A stretch of 18,387 nt of DNA, taken from NCBI GenBank assembly GCA_036262835.1, contig DATAID010000006.1:1-18387 (forward strand), written 5' to 3'. This document shows positions 7,757-14,015 of this stretch, piece by piece; positions within the stretch are counted from its first letter, which is position 1; every line of letters starts with the position of its first letter. The notes under the pieces were generated by a model that was given only the letters and a program-made list of their open reading frames with translations, had not been told where the DNA came from and ran no database searches. A program made the position numbers and the translations under genes. The stretch is from RBG-16-66-20 sp036262835 (GTDB lineage Bacteria; Pseudomonadota; Gammaproteobacteria; Burkholderiales; SG8-39).

Positions 7757-8203
7757 TTACTTCTTCTCCACCGGCAGGCCGGCCTGCTGCCAGGCGCCGA
7801 AGCCGCCCGCGAGATTGTGCACGCTGGCGAAACCCGCCTTGCGCAGCGTTGCGACTGCGTTCGCCGCCCGGTTCGCGTCGGCGCTGTAGACGATCACCGG
7901 TTTGGCCTTGTGCTTGTCCAAGTCCGCGGCGCGGCGCTCGAGATCGGCAATCGGGATGTTGCGGGCCCCCAGCACATGGCCCTTCGCGAACTCGTCGGGC
8001 GCGCGCAGGTCGATGACCAGGGCGTCGTTGCGGTTCATCATCTGCGTGGCTTCCAGCGTGTTCACCGTCGGGCCGGCCGCGCCGCGGCGCACGAGCGGCC
8101 ACAGCAGCATGGCGCCCGAGACGATCGCGAGCGCGAACAGATGCCAGTTGTTCTGGACGAAGCTCAAGCTCACGGGAAGGTGTTCGGCACGGGGAGCCGT
8201 CAT
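7757..8203 (-). CDS. Membrane-anchored rhodanese-like protein lacking the catalytic Cys (YibN-like)
   Basis: The product has an N-terminal TM helix (about 21-38) and one rhodanese-fold domain (about 47-145), with VIDLRAPDEFAKGHVLGARNIP and the C-terminal LAGGFGAWQQAGLPV. At the active-site loop, where rhodaneses carry Cys after the beta strand (VIVxC), this protein has S107 (codon AGC at 7885-7883). Sulfur transfer by the usual mechanism is therefore unlikely. Its position before grxC and secB matches E. coli YibN. Two starts are possible. The ATG at 8203 overlaps a -10-like TATAAT. A GTG at 8173 gives an N-terminus that aligns better with YibN-type proteins (a few residues before the helix). 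Neither has a good Shine-Dalgarno; I lean towards the GTG. Confidence 0.88.
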   Translation of the reverse strand: MTAPRAEHLPVSLSFVQNNWHLFALAIVSGAMLLWPLVRRGAAGPTVNTLEATQMMNRNDALVIDLRAPDEFAKGHVLGARNIPIADLERRAADLDKHKAKPVIVYSADANRAANAVATLRKAGFASVHNLAGGFGAWQQAGLPVEKK

Positions 8204-8209
8204 TATAAT
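8202..8209. promoter_or_regulatory. Palindromic ATTATAAT: overlapping -10 elements for divergent gpmA and rhodanese genes
   Basis: The 13-nt space between the two divergent start codons and the first bases of the rhodanese gene contain ATTATAAT. It reads as a perfect TATAAT on both strands: plus 8204-8209 and minus 8207-8202. On the plus strand it ends 7 nt before the gpmA ATG. On the minus strand it overlaps the upstream rhodanese ATG and would place a transcript start near 8195, upstream of the GTG at 8173. It is the only AT-rich patch nearby. No consensus -35 is evident on either side. Confidence 0.5.
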
Positions 8210-8216
8210 TCAGCGC

Positions 8217-8957
8217 ATGCACAGGCTCGTGCTTCTCAGGCACGGCGAGTCGGACTGGAACCGCGAGAACCGCTTCACCGGCTGGACCGACGTCGATCTG
8301 TCGGCGCAGGGTGTCGAGGAGGCGCGCGCCGCCGGCCGCGTGCTGGCCGAGGCGGGCTACGCGTTCGATCTCGCCTTCACCTCGGTGCTCAAGCGCGCGA
8401 TCCGCACGCTCAACCTCGCGCTCGAGGCGCTCGATCAGCTCTGGATCCCGGTGCACAAGGACTGGCGCCTGAACGAGCGGCACTACGGGGCGCTGCAGGG
8501 ATTGAACAAATCGGAGATGGCGGCCAGGTTCGGCGAGTCCCAGGTGCTCGCCTGGCGGCGCAGCTACGACACGCCCCCGCCCGCGCTCGAAGCCTCCGAC
8601 CCTCGCAACGCGGCGCGCGACCCGCGCTACGCGGGCGTCGCGGTGCCGCTCACCGAATGCCTGAAGGACACCGTGGCGCGCGTGGTGCCCTGCTGGCAGG
8701 ACACCCTCGGCCCGGCGGTGGGCGCGGGCAAGCGCGTGCTCGTCGCTGCGCACGGCAACTCGCTGCGCGCGCTCGTCAAGCATCTGGACGACGTCTCCGA
8801 CGCGGAGATCGTGGCGCTCAACATTCCGACCGGCGTGCCGCTCGTCTACGAGCTCGACGCGAAGCTGCGGCCGCTCAAGCACTATTACCTTGGCGATCCG
8901 GCCGAGGTGGCGAAGCGCACGGCGGCGGTATCCGCGCAAGGCAAGGCGAAAGCCTGA
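8217..8957 (+). CDS. gpmA: 2,3-bisphosphoglycerate-dependent phosphoglycerate mutase
   Basis: This cytosolic glycolytic enzyme interconverts 3- and 2-phosphoglycerate through a phosphohistidine. The 246-residue protein starts with LVLLRHGESDWN. H9 is the phospho-acceptor and R8 its partner; R60, E87 (LNERHYGALQG) and H179 (AAHGNSLRAL) complete the active site. RFTGWTDVDLS and NIPTGVPLVYEL are family signatures. The start is certain from this alignment. No Shine-Dalgarno precedes it, and TATAAT lies 7 nt upstream, which suggests a leaderless message. In E. coli the cofactor-independent mutase gpmI sits at this place beside envC and yibN, so the same context here carries the non-homologous enzyme for the same reaction. 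The stop overlaps the candidate envC start. Confidence 0.97.
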   Translation: MHRLVLLRHGESDWNRENRFTGWTDVDLSAQGVEEARAAGRVLAEAGYAFDLAFTSVLKRAIRTLNLALEALDQLWIPVHKDWRLNERHYGALQGLNKSEMAARFGESQVLAWRRSYDTPPPALEASDPRNAARDPRYAGVAVPLTECLKDTVARVVPCWQDTLGPAVGAGKRVLVAAHGNSLRALVKHLDDVSDAEIVALNIPTGVPLVYELDAKLRPLKHYYLGDPAEVAKRTAAVSAQGKAKA

Positions 8958-10147
8958 TCCGCGCGTTCCTGGTCGCGCTTGCGCTGCTGGCCGCTCCGTC
9001 GGCGCAGGCAACTCGGGCGGAGGATCTCGCTGCGCTACGCGCGCGGATCGAGTCGCTGCGCGCCGACCTCGAGGGCCGCAAGTCCGATGCGCGCGAGGCG
9101 CGCGACGCGCTGCGCGCCTCCGAAGTGGCCATCTCCGACGCAAACCGCGCGCTCGTCGCGCTCGAGTCGCAGGCGCGCGCCGCCCGCACGGCGCTTGAGG
9201 GCATCGCGGCCGAGCGCGCCGCCCTGGAAAAGTCGCTCGAGTCCGAGCGCGCCGCGCTCGGGCGTCTGCTCGCCGCGCGGGCGCTCTCGGGCGGGGTTTC
9301 GGGCGGTGCGGGCGCCCCCGACGTGATCAGGGTCGCGCTCTCGGGGGAAAGCCTCGCCGACGCTGCGCGGCGCCTCTATTACCTCGGCTACGTGTCGCGC
9401 GCCTCCGCGCAGATGATCGGCGAGCATCGCGCGAGCCTCGAGGCGCTCGCGCGGCTGAGGCTCGCCTCCGAGGACAAGGCGCGCGAGCTCGCCGCGCTCG
9501 AGTCCCGCGCGCGCGCCGACCGCGAGACGCTGCTCAAGGAGCGGCGCGAGCGGCGGCGCCTGTTCGAGCGCATCGCGGGCGAGGTGCGCGCGGCGCGCAA
9601 GCGCATCCAGGTGCTGCTCGCCGACGAATCGCGCCTCGCACGCCTCGTCGAGGAAATCGGAAAAGTGCTGACGGCGCGCCCGGGCGCGGGCTACCTGCGG
9701 GTCGAGCGCGCGGCGCAGTCGGGCCAGGACGACAGCGGACCGTTCTCGCGTCTCAAGGGCCGCCTGCGCCTGCCGGTGCGCGGCGAGCTGGTGAGCAGAT
9801 TCGGCGCGCCGCGCGGCGTGGGCGACTCGGGCGCCACTTCGTCGAAGGGCGTCTTCATTCGCGCCACCGAGGGCGAGACGGTGCGCGCGGTCGCGCCGGG
9901 CAGAGTCGTCTACGCCGACTGGATGCGCGGCTTCGGTAACCTGCTCATCGTCGATCACGGTGAGAACTTTTTAACGATCTACGGAAATAACGAATCCTTG
10001 CTGAAGCAGACGGGCGATGTCGTTACGCTGGGCGATGCGCTTGCGACGGTGGGAACAAGCGGAGGAAACGAGGAAACCGGGCTATACTTCGAGCTTCGTC
10101 ACGAAGGCAAGCCCTTCGACCCACTGGGATGGGTAAAACTGAAATGA
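8954..10147 (+). CDS. envC: EnvC-like divisome protein, degenerate LytM/M23 domain
   Basis: EnvC activates periplasmic cell-wall amidases at the septum. The frame has a signal peptide (IRAFLVALALLAAPSAQA), a long Ala/Arg/Glu/Leu-rich coiled coil (to about residue 250), and a C-terminal LytM domain (about 290-397). As in E. coli EnvC, the zinc ligands are missing: SSKGVFIRATEGETV stands where peptidases have His-x3-Asp, and YFELRHEG stands where they have His-x-His. It is therefore probably an activator, not a hydrolase. No ATG, GTG or TTG exists in frame before the signal peptide. I place the start at CTG 8954, which overlaps the gpmA TGA and has AAGG 7 nt upstream; ATC at 8957 is the other candidate. 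The stop overlaps the ctpA ATG. Confidence 0.88.
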   Translation: MIRAFLVALALLAAPSAQATRAEDLAALRARIESLRADLEGRKSDAREARDALRASEVAISDANRALVALESQARAARTALEGIAAERAALEKSLESERAALGRLLAARALSGGVSGGAGAPDVIRVALSGESLADAARRLYYLGYVSRASAQMIGEHRASLEALARLRLASEDKARELAALESRARADRETLLKERRERRRLFERIAGEVRAARKRIQVLLADESRLARLVEEIGKVLTARPGAGYLRVERAAQSGQDDSGPFSRLKGRLRLPVRGELVSRFGAPRGVGDSGATSSKGVFIRATEGETVRAVAPGRVVYADWMRGFGNLLIVDHGENFLTIYGNNESLLKQTGDVVTLGDALATVGTSGGNEETGLYFELRHEGKPFDPLGWVKLK

Positions 10148-11541
10148 AAAGCAGACTTCGCAGCGCCGGTCTGATCGCGCTCGGCGCGATCGCCGGAATA
10201 CTCGTCAGCCTCAACTTCCAGGCCATTGCGGACCGCAGCGTGCGGCTGCCGCTGCCGGTCGAGGAACTGCGCGCCTTCAGCGACGTGTTCGACGCGATCA
10301 AGCGCAACTACGTCGAGCCGGTCGAGGACAAGAAGCTGATCACCGAGGCGATCAACGGCATGCTCTCGGGGCTCGATCCGCATTCGGCCTACCTGGATGC
10401 CGACGCGTTCAAGGAGCTCAAGGTCGGCACCGAGGGGCGCTTCGGCGGCCTGGGCATCGAAGTCGGCATGGAAGAAGGCCTCGTCAAGGTGATCTCGCCG
10501 ATCGAGGACACGCCGGCCTACCGCGCGGGCATCAAGCCCGGCGACCTGATCGTCAAGCTCGACGATGCGCCGGTGAAGGGCATGTCGCTGAACGATGCGG
10601 TCAAGCGCATGCGCGGCCGCGCCGGCACGCAGATCACGCTCACCCTGGTGAGGAAAGGCGAGTCCGCGCCCATCGTGGTCACGCTCACGCGCGCGGAGAT
10701 CAAGGTGCAGAGCGTGAAGTCGAAGGTGATCGAGCCCGGCTTCGCGTGGATCCGCGTGTCGCAGTTCCAGGAGTCGACCGCCGACAGCATGGCGCGCCAC
10801 CTCGAGAATCTCTTCAAGCAGGGGCAGCTGAAAGGGCTCGTGCTCGACCTGAGGAACGACCCGGGCGGTCTGCTTTATGGCGCCGTGGCGATCTCCGCGG
10901 CGTTCCTGCCCACCAAGGCGCTCGTCGTGTCGACCGATGGCCGGACCGAGGATGCGCGCAAGAAGTTCTACGCCGTGAACGAGGACTACCTGCGCGGCCT
11001 GAAGGACGACGTGCTGAAGACGCTGCCGGCGGCGGTGAAGACCGTGCCGATGGTGGTGCTCGTCAACGGCGGCTCGGCGTCGGCCTCCGAGATCGTCGCC
11101 GGCGCGCTGCAGGACCACAAGCGCGCCACGGTGATCGGCACGCAGACCTTCGGCAAGGGCTCGGTGCAGACCATCATGCCGCTCGGCAACAACACCGCGA
11201 TCAAGCTGACCACGGCGCGCTACTACACGCCGAGCGGCCGCTCGATCCAGGCAAAGGGCATCACGCCGGATCTCGTGGTGGAGGAGCCGGGCGCGACGCT
11301 CGCGCGGCTGCGCGAGGCGGATCTTACGCGCCACCTGCTGAACGGCCAGGACAAGGACGCCGAGAAGAACATGCGTCCCAAGCCCGCGCCGGTGCCGACC
11401 GGCGAGCCGCAGCGCCCGATCGAGCTCGGCTCGAAGGAAGACTTCCAGCTCCAGCAGGCGATCTCGTTCCTGAAGGGCGAGCCGGTCAAGGGCCTCGCCC
11501 CCTCGGTCGCCGCCAACAAGCCGGCCGCGAAAGCGAACTGA
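10144..11541 (+). CDS. ctpA: C-terminal processing peptidase (S41 family, CtpA/Prc)
   Basis: This is a periplasmic serine protease, membrane-anchored or exported, that trims C-termini of envelope proteins and often cell-wall hydrolases. The 465 residues start with a hydrophobic N-terminal segment (about 8-29). A PDZ domain follows (about 95-175, GRFGGLGIEVGMEEG to KRMRGRAGT), then the S41 core with LDLRNDPGGLL. The catalytic dyad is S313 in GGSASASE and K338 in TFGKGSVQ, at the expected 25-residue spacing. I chose the ATG at 10144, which overlaps the envC stop (ATGA), over an in-frame ATG at 10129. Linkage to envC fits a shared role in septal wall remodelling, but that is inference. The Lys/Pro/Ala-rich tail has no recognised domain. 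Confidence 0.95.
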   Translation: MKSRLRSAGLIALGAIAGILVSLNFQAIADRSVRLPLPVEELRAFSDVFDAIKRNYVEPVEDKKLITEAINGMLSGLDPHSAYLDADAFKELKVGTEGRFGGLGIEVGMEEGLVKVISPIEDTPAYRAGIKPGDLIVKLDDAPVKGMSLNDAVKRMRGRAGTQITLTLVRKGESAPIVVTLTRAEIKVQSVKSKVIEPGFAWIRVSQFQESTADSMARHLENLFKQGQLKGLVLDLRNDPGGLLYGAVAISAAFLPTKALVVSTDGRTEDARKKFYAVNEDYLRGLKDDVLKTLPAAVKTVPMVVLVNGGSASASEIVAGALQDHKRATVIGTQTFGKGSVQTIMPLGNNTAIKLTTARYYTPSGRSIQAKGITPDLVVEEPGATLARLREADLTRHLLNGQDKDAEKNMRPKPAPVPTGEPQRPIELGSKEDFQLQQAISFLKGEPVKGLAPSVAANKPAAKAN

Positions 11542-11596
11542 CGAACGCCTGAGGCGGCGTTCGTCATCCCGCTTCTCATCCTCGCCTAGAAGCGGG
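11539..11596 (+). terminator. Two consecutive hairpins after ctpA, possible weak terminator or attenuator
   Basis: The first is a perfect 11-bp stem (11539-11549 with 11556-11566, 6-nt loop) that starts inside the ctpA TGA. The second is a 9-bp stem, CCCGCTTCT with AGAAGCGGG (11568-11576 with 11588-11596, 11-nt loop). Neither is followed by a strong T tract; only TTTT at 11604-11607 follows the second. Rho-independent termination is possible but not convincing. The structures may instead stabilise the ctpA mRNA 3' end. Confidence 0.45.
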
Positions 11597-11599
11597 GAT

Positions 11600-11611
11600 C
11601 CGGTTTTCCGG
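11600..11611 (+). other. Small palindrome overlapping the moeB-like start codon
   Basis: CCGG-TTTT-CCGG forms a 4-bp stem whose last base is the G of the GTG start codon at 11611. It is too short to be stable alone. It stacks directly after the two hairpins of the ctpA-moeB gap and occupies the place where a Shine-Dalgarno would be expected. Confidence 0.3.
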
Positions 11612-12360
11612 TGAACGACCAGCAGCTCCTCCGCTACAGCCGCCACATCCTGCTCGATGAGATCGGGGTGGAGGGGCAGGAGCGGCTGCGCGCGGCGCAC
11701 GCGCTGATCGTCGGCGCGGGCGGCCTGGGCTGCCCGGCGGCGCTGTATCTCGCCGCGAGCGGCGTGGGCAGGCTCACGCTCGCGGATCCCGACAAGGTCG
11801 ACCTTACCAATCTCCAGCGGCAAATCCTCTATCGCACCGACAGTGTCGGCAGCGTGAAGGTCGAGGCAGCAGCTGCCGCGCTTTCCGCCTTGAATCCGGA
11901 TGTAACGCTTGTCCCGCTACAGAAGAAAATCGGAGAACAGGAGCTGAAAGCAATTCTTCAGGACGTCGATATCGTTCTCGACTGCTCCGACAACTTCGCG
12001 ACGCGCCATGCCTTGAATCGCGCCTGCGTGGCGCACCGAAAGCCGCTCGTCTCGGGCGCGGCCATCCGGTTCGATGCGCAGGTGACGGTCTTCGACCTGA
12101 GAAAGAAGGAAGCGCCCTGCTACGCGTGCCTCTACGCCGAGGACGGCGAAGTCGAGGAAGTGCAGTGCTCGCAGCTCGGCGTGTTCGCGCCGATGACCGG
12201 CGTGGTCGGCGCGCTGCAGGCGATGGAGGCGGTGAAGCTCCTCTCGGGCGCGGGCGAGCCGCTCGCCGGGCGGCTCCTGCTCCTCGACGCGAAGCGCGCC
12301 GAGTGGCGCACCGTGCGAGTCAGGAAGGATCCCGCCTGCGCGGTGTGCGCGCGCGCCTGA
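11611..12360 (+). CDS. moeB: MoeB/ThiF/HesA family adenylyltransferase (E1-like)
   Basis: The family adenylates the C-terminal Gly-Gly of a ubiquitin-like sulfur carrier (MoaD or ThiS) for molybdopterin or thiamine synthesis. The 249 residues open with LLRYSRHILLDEIGVEGQE. The ATP-binding motif VGAGGLGCPAA (34-44) and LADPDKVDLTNLQRQILY follow. The Zn-binding CxxC pairs are CYAC (about 170-173) and CAVC near the C-terminus. The Cys in VQCSQLGVFAP lies at the conserved cysteine shared with MoeB and ThiF. The start is a GTG at 11611 placed exactly at the family N-terminus, without a clear Shine-Dalgarno. It is separated from ctpA by 69 nt holding three hairpins. The moeB/thiF choice cannot be settled from sequence, and no carrier gene is nearby. 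Confidence 0.9.
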   Translation: MNDQQLLRYSRHILLDEIGVEGQERLRAAHALIVGAGGLGCPAALYLAASGVGRLTLADPDKVDLTNLQRQILYRTDSVGSVKVEAAAAALSALNPDVTLVPLQKKIGEQELKAILQDVDIVLDCSDNFATRHALNRACVAHRKPLVSGAAIRFDAQVTVFDLRKKEAPCYACLYAEDGEVEEVQCSQLGVFAPMTGVVGALQAMEAVKLLSGAGEPLAGRLLLLDAKRAEWRTVRVRKDPACAVCARA

Positions 12361-12361
12361 G

Positions 12362-12628
12362 TCAGTGCATCAGGATCAGCTTGGCGCCGCTCATCGTCTT
12401 CTCGACGTCGAGAATGCTCGAGCCCAGCGCGCGCGAGACCGTCTTGTCCACGATCAGCACCTTGCGTCCGGCGTGAGCGAAGACGTCGTCGCCCGGCTGC
12501 ACCGTGTCGAGCTTGGGCGTGAGGTGCTCGCCCTCGATCACAAAGCGCACCGCGGTGTCCTCGGTCGCGTGAGCCTCCTCCAGCACCCGCGTCAGGAACC
12601 CGCCCGCGGCCTCGGTCATGACGAACAT
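12362..12628 (-). CDS. Small IscA/HesB-like protein without cysteines
   Basis: The 88-residue product begins MFVMTEAAGGFLTRVLEE. It resembles the opening of A-type Fe-S carrier proteins (Thr-x-x-Ala-Ala, then a helix) and continues with beta-rich VRFVIEGEHLTPKLDTVQPGDDVF and KVLIVDKTVSRALGSSILDV. The Pro-Gly-Asp and later Leu-Asp patterns resemble HesB-like proteins of unknown role. No cysteine is present anywhere, so the three Fe-S ligands of true IscA/ErpA are missing. The ATG at 12628 is supported by AAAGGAG at 12641-12635, spaced 6 nt. The gene follows slmA by 114 nt on the same strand and converges with moeB with one base between stops. The family link is tentative; the protein itself is likely real because of the strong ribosome binding site. 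Confidence 0.72.
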   Translation of the reverse strand: MFVMTEAAGGFLTRVLEEAHATEDTAVRFVIEGEHLTPKLDTVQPGDDVFAHAGRKVLIVDKTVSRALGSSILDVEKTMSGAKLILMH

Positions 12629-12705
12629 GACGATCTCCTTTCGGCTTGCGAAAGACCGTGGACAGCGTGAGCGGTCCGCGCGTTCCCGCACGGGGATGGG
12701 CTCGG

Positions 12706-12731
12706 GCGACGCCCCGGAGCGACGCCCCCGG
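12706..12731 (+). repeat. Imperfect two-copy tandem repeat of 13 nt
   Basis: GCGACGCCCCGGA (12706-12718) is followed directly by GCGACGCCCCCGG (12719-12731). It lies in the 114-nt gap between slmA and the IscA-like gene. It is very GC-rich and may add secondary structure to the slmA 3' end. I see no function. Confidence 0.4.
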
Positions 12732-12742
12732 GAGCGCGAGCT

Positions 12743-13321
12743 CTAGACGGCGAGGTATTGCCGCTGCGCGGCGTAGCCGTCGGTCGGCTTGCGGGCAAAG
12801 CCCGACTTTGCGAACTGGTGCAGGCAGCCGAGGAGATAACGCATGAGCGAGCCCGCCTGCGCCGACACTTCGGCTTCGGCGAGCTTCTTGCCGCCCTCGG
12901 CGCCGGGAGAGCGCAGCGCCTGCTTGAGCGTCGCCTCGAAGCGCTCGTAGAACTGGTTCATGCGCGCCTGCAGCCGCTCGTGCTCGCCGACGAGCGCATC
13001 GCCCGTCATGACGCGCACCATGCCCGGATTCTTCTCGGCGAACGCGAGCAGCATCTCCACCAGCTTCGCCGCCTGCTTGCGGCCGTCGGACTCGTCGGCG
13101 GCGATCTTGTTGGCGAGCGTGAACACGGAGCCCTCGATGAACTCGATCAGCCCCTCGTACATCTGGGCCTTGGAGGCGAAATGGCGGTACAGCGCGGCTT
13201 CCGAGACCCCGAGTTTCTCGGCGAGCGCGGCCGTCGTGATCTTTCCCCACTTCGGCTGCTCGAGCATCTCGGCCAGGGCCTTGAGAATCTCGAGCCGCCG
13301 CTCCCCTTTGACGCGCGGCAT
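12743..13321 (-). CDS. slmA: Nucleoid occlusion factor SlmA (TetR family)
   Basis: SlmA binds specific chromosomal sites and blocks FtsZ assembly over the nucleoid. The 192-residue protein has a TetR helix-turn-helix (about 28-52, ITTAALAEKLGVSEAALYRHF). It also shows close agreement with SlmA beyond it: LIEFIEGSVF, LLAFAEKNPGMVRVMTGDALVGEHERLQARMNQFYERFEATL, and the C-terminal FxRKPTDGY. Generic TetR proteins do not share these segments. The ATG at 13321 has no Shine-Dalgarno but TAGAAT six bases upstream. The 5'-nucleotidase gene ends 25 nt before it. The argB-nucleotidase-slmA order is familiar in betaproteobacteria. Confidence 0.92.
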   Translation of the reverse strand: MPRVKGERRLEILKALAEMLEQPKWGKITTAALAEKLGVSEAALYRHFASKAQMYEGLIEFIEGSVFTLANKIAADESDGRKQAAKLVEMLLAFAEKNPGMVRVMTGDALVGEHERLQARMNQFYERFEATLKQALRSPGAEGGKKLAEAEVSAQAGSLMRYLLGCLHQFAKSGFARKPTDGYAAQRQYLAV

Positions 13322-13327
13322 AAGGAA

Positions 13328-13333
13328 ATTCTA
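13328..13333 (-). promoter_or_regulatory. Putative -10 hexamer for a leaderless slmA transcript
   Basis: TAGAAT on the minus strand ends 6 nt before the slmA ATG, separated by TTCCTT, which is pyrimidine-rich and not a Shine-Dalgarno. It would initiate transcription at or next to the start codon. No clear -35 element is visible in the preceding gene end. Confidence 0.42.
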
Positions 13334-13346
13334 CGCCCGGGGCGCC

Positions 13347-14012
13347 CTACGGGGCGTAACGGAACACCAGACGCGGCAATTGCGTGACGGATTTGACGCG
13401 CAGGTCGACGAAAGGCATGCGCCGGCGCTCGGGGCTCACCCAGACCGTCGACATGCCGAGCCTTTTCGCAGCGCGCAAATTCTCCGGCTGGTCGTCGATG
13501 AGGGCGCAGCGATGCGCCTCCAGGTCGTGCTTGCGCAGGAGCACCCGGAAGCCCTGGAAGGCGGGCTTGGGCCGGTAGCGCGTGCTCTCGATCGTGTACA
13601 CCGCGTCGAAAAACCGCCCCACGCCGAGCGCGCGCAGCACCTCCTCGACGTAGTGGCGCGGCGCGTTGGAGAAGACGAGCTTGCGGCCGCCGAGGCGCGC
13701 GAGCGCGTGATGGAGCGCGTTCTCGCCGACCACCATCGAGGCGAGCTCGGGGAAGACGTGCGTCTCGCGGATGAAGCGCGCCGGATCGTGCCCGTAGTGG
13801 CGCACGAGTCCCTTCAGGGTCGTGCCGTAGCGCTCCCAGAAAAATTGCCGCATCTCGCCCGCCCCCGCCTCGTCCAATCCGAAATTCCGCCGCAGGTAGG
13901 CGTTCATCTGGCCGTGCATGGCCGGAAAGATCTCCGGCCGGGCGTCGTGCAGAGTGTTGTCGAGGTCGAAAATCCAGACCCGCCGCGACGGCGGCAGCGC
14001 CGCGATGCGCAC
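13347..14012 (-). CDS. HAD-superfamily pyrimidine 5'-nucleotidase
   Basis: The 221-residue cytosolic phosphatase has HAD motif I FDLDNTLHD, with nucleophile D16 and acid/base D18. Motif II is FSNA, motif III lysine is in RPKPAFQGF, and motif IV is LIDDQPENL. The cap between about residues 25 and 100, with MNAYLRRNFGL and ERYGTTLKGL, matches the SDT1/pyrimidine 5'-nucleotidase group, which dephosphorylates UMP or CMP or removes damaged nucleotides. The start is a GTG at 14012, three bases after the argB stop; no ATG exists before motif I. The tight spacing suggests co-transcription with argB. The substrate is inferred from the family only. Confidence 0.88.
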   Translation of the reverse strand: MRIAALPPSRRVWIFDLDNTLHDARPEIFPAMHGQMNAYLRRNFGLDEAGAGEMRQFFWERYGTTLKGLVRHYGHDPARFIRETHVFPELASMVVGENALHHALARLGGRKLVFSNAPRHYVEEVLRALGVGRFFDAVYTIESTRYRPKPAFQGFRVLLRKHDLEAHRCALIDDQPENLRAAKRLGMSTVWVSPERRRMPFVDLRVKSVTQLPRLVFRYAP

Positions 14013-14015
14013 GGA

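Noticed and set aside
7743..9143. A long minus-strand open frame through gpmA and the start of envC into the rhodanese region
   Set aside because: It is out of frame with the rhodanese gene and antisense to gpmA, both firmly identified. The translation is Arg/Ala-rich low complexity.
8954..10147. Active M23 zinc endopeptidase
   Set aside because: The His-x3-Asp and His-x-His zinc ligands are absent, as in EnvC, so an amidase activator is the better call.
10099..11823. A 574-codon minus-strand open frame opposite ctpA and moeB
   Set aside because: It covers two convincing plus-strand genes and the structured gap between them. It has no recognisable motif and the composition of a GC shadow frame.
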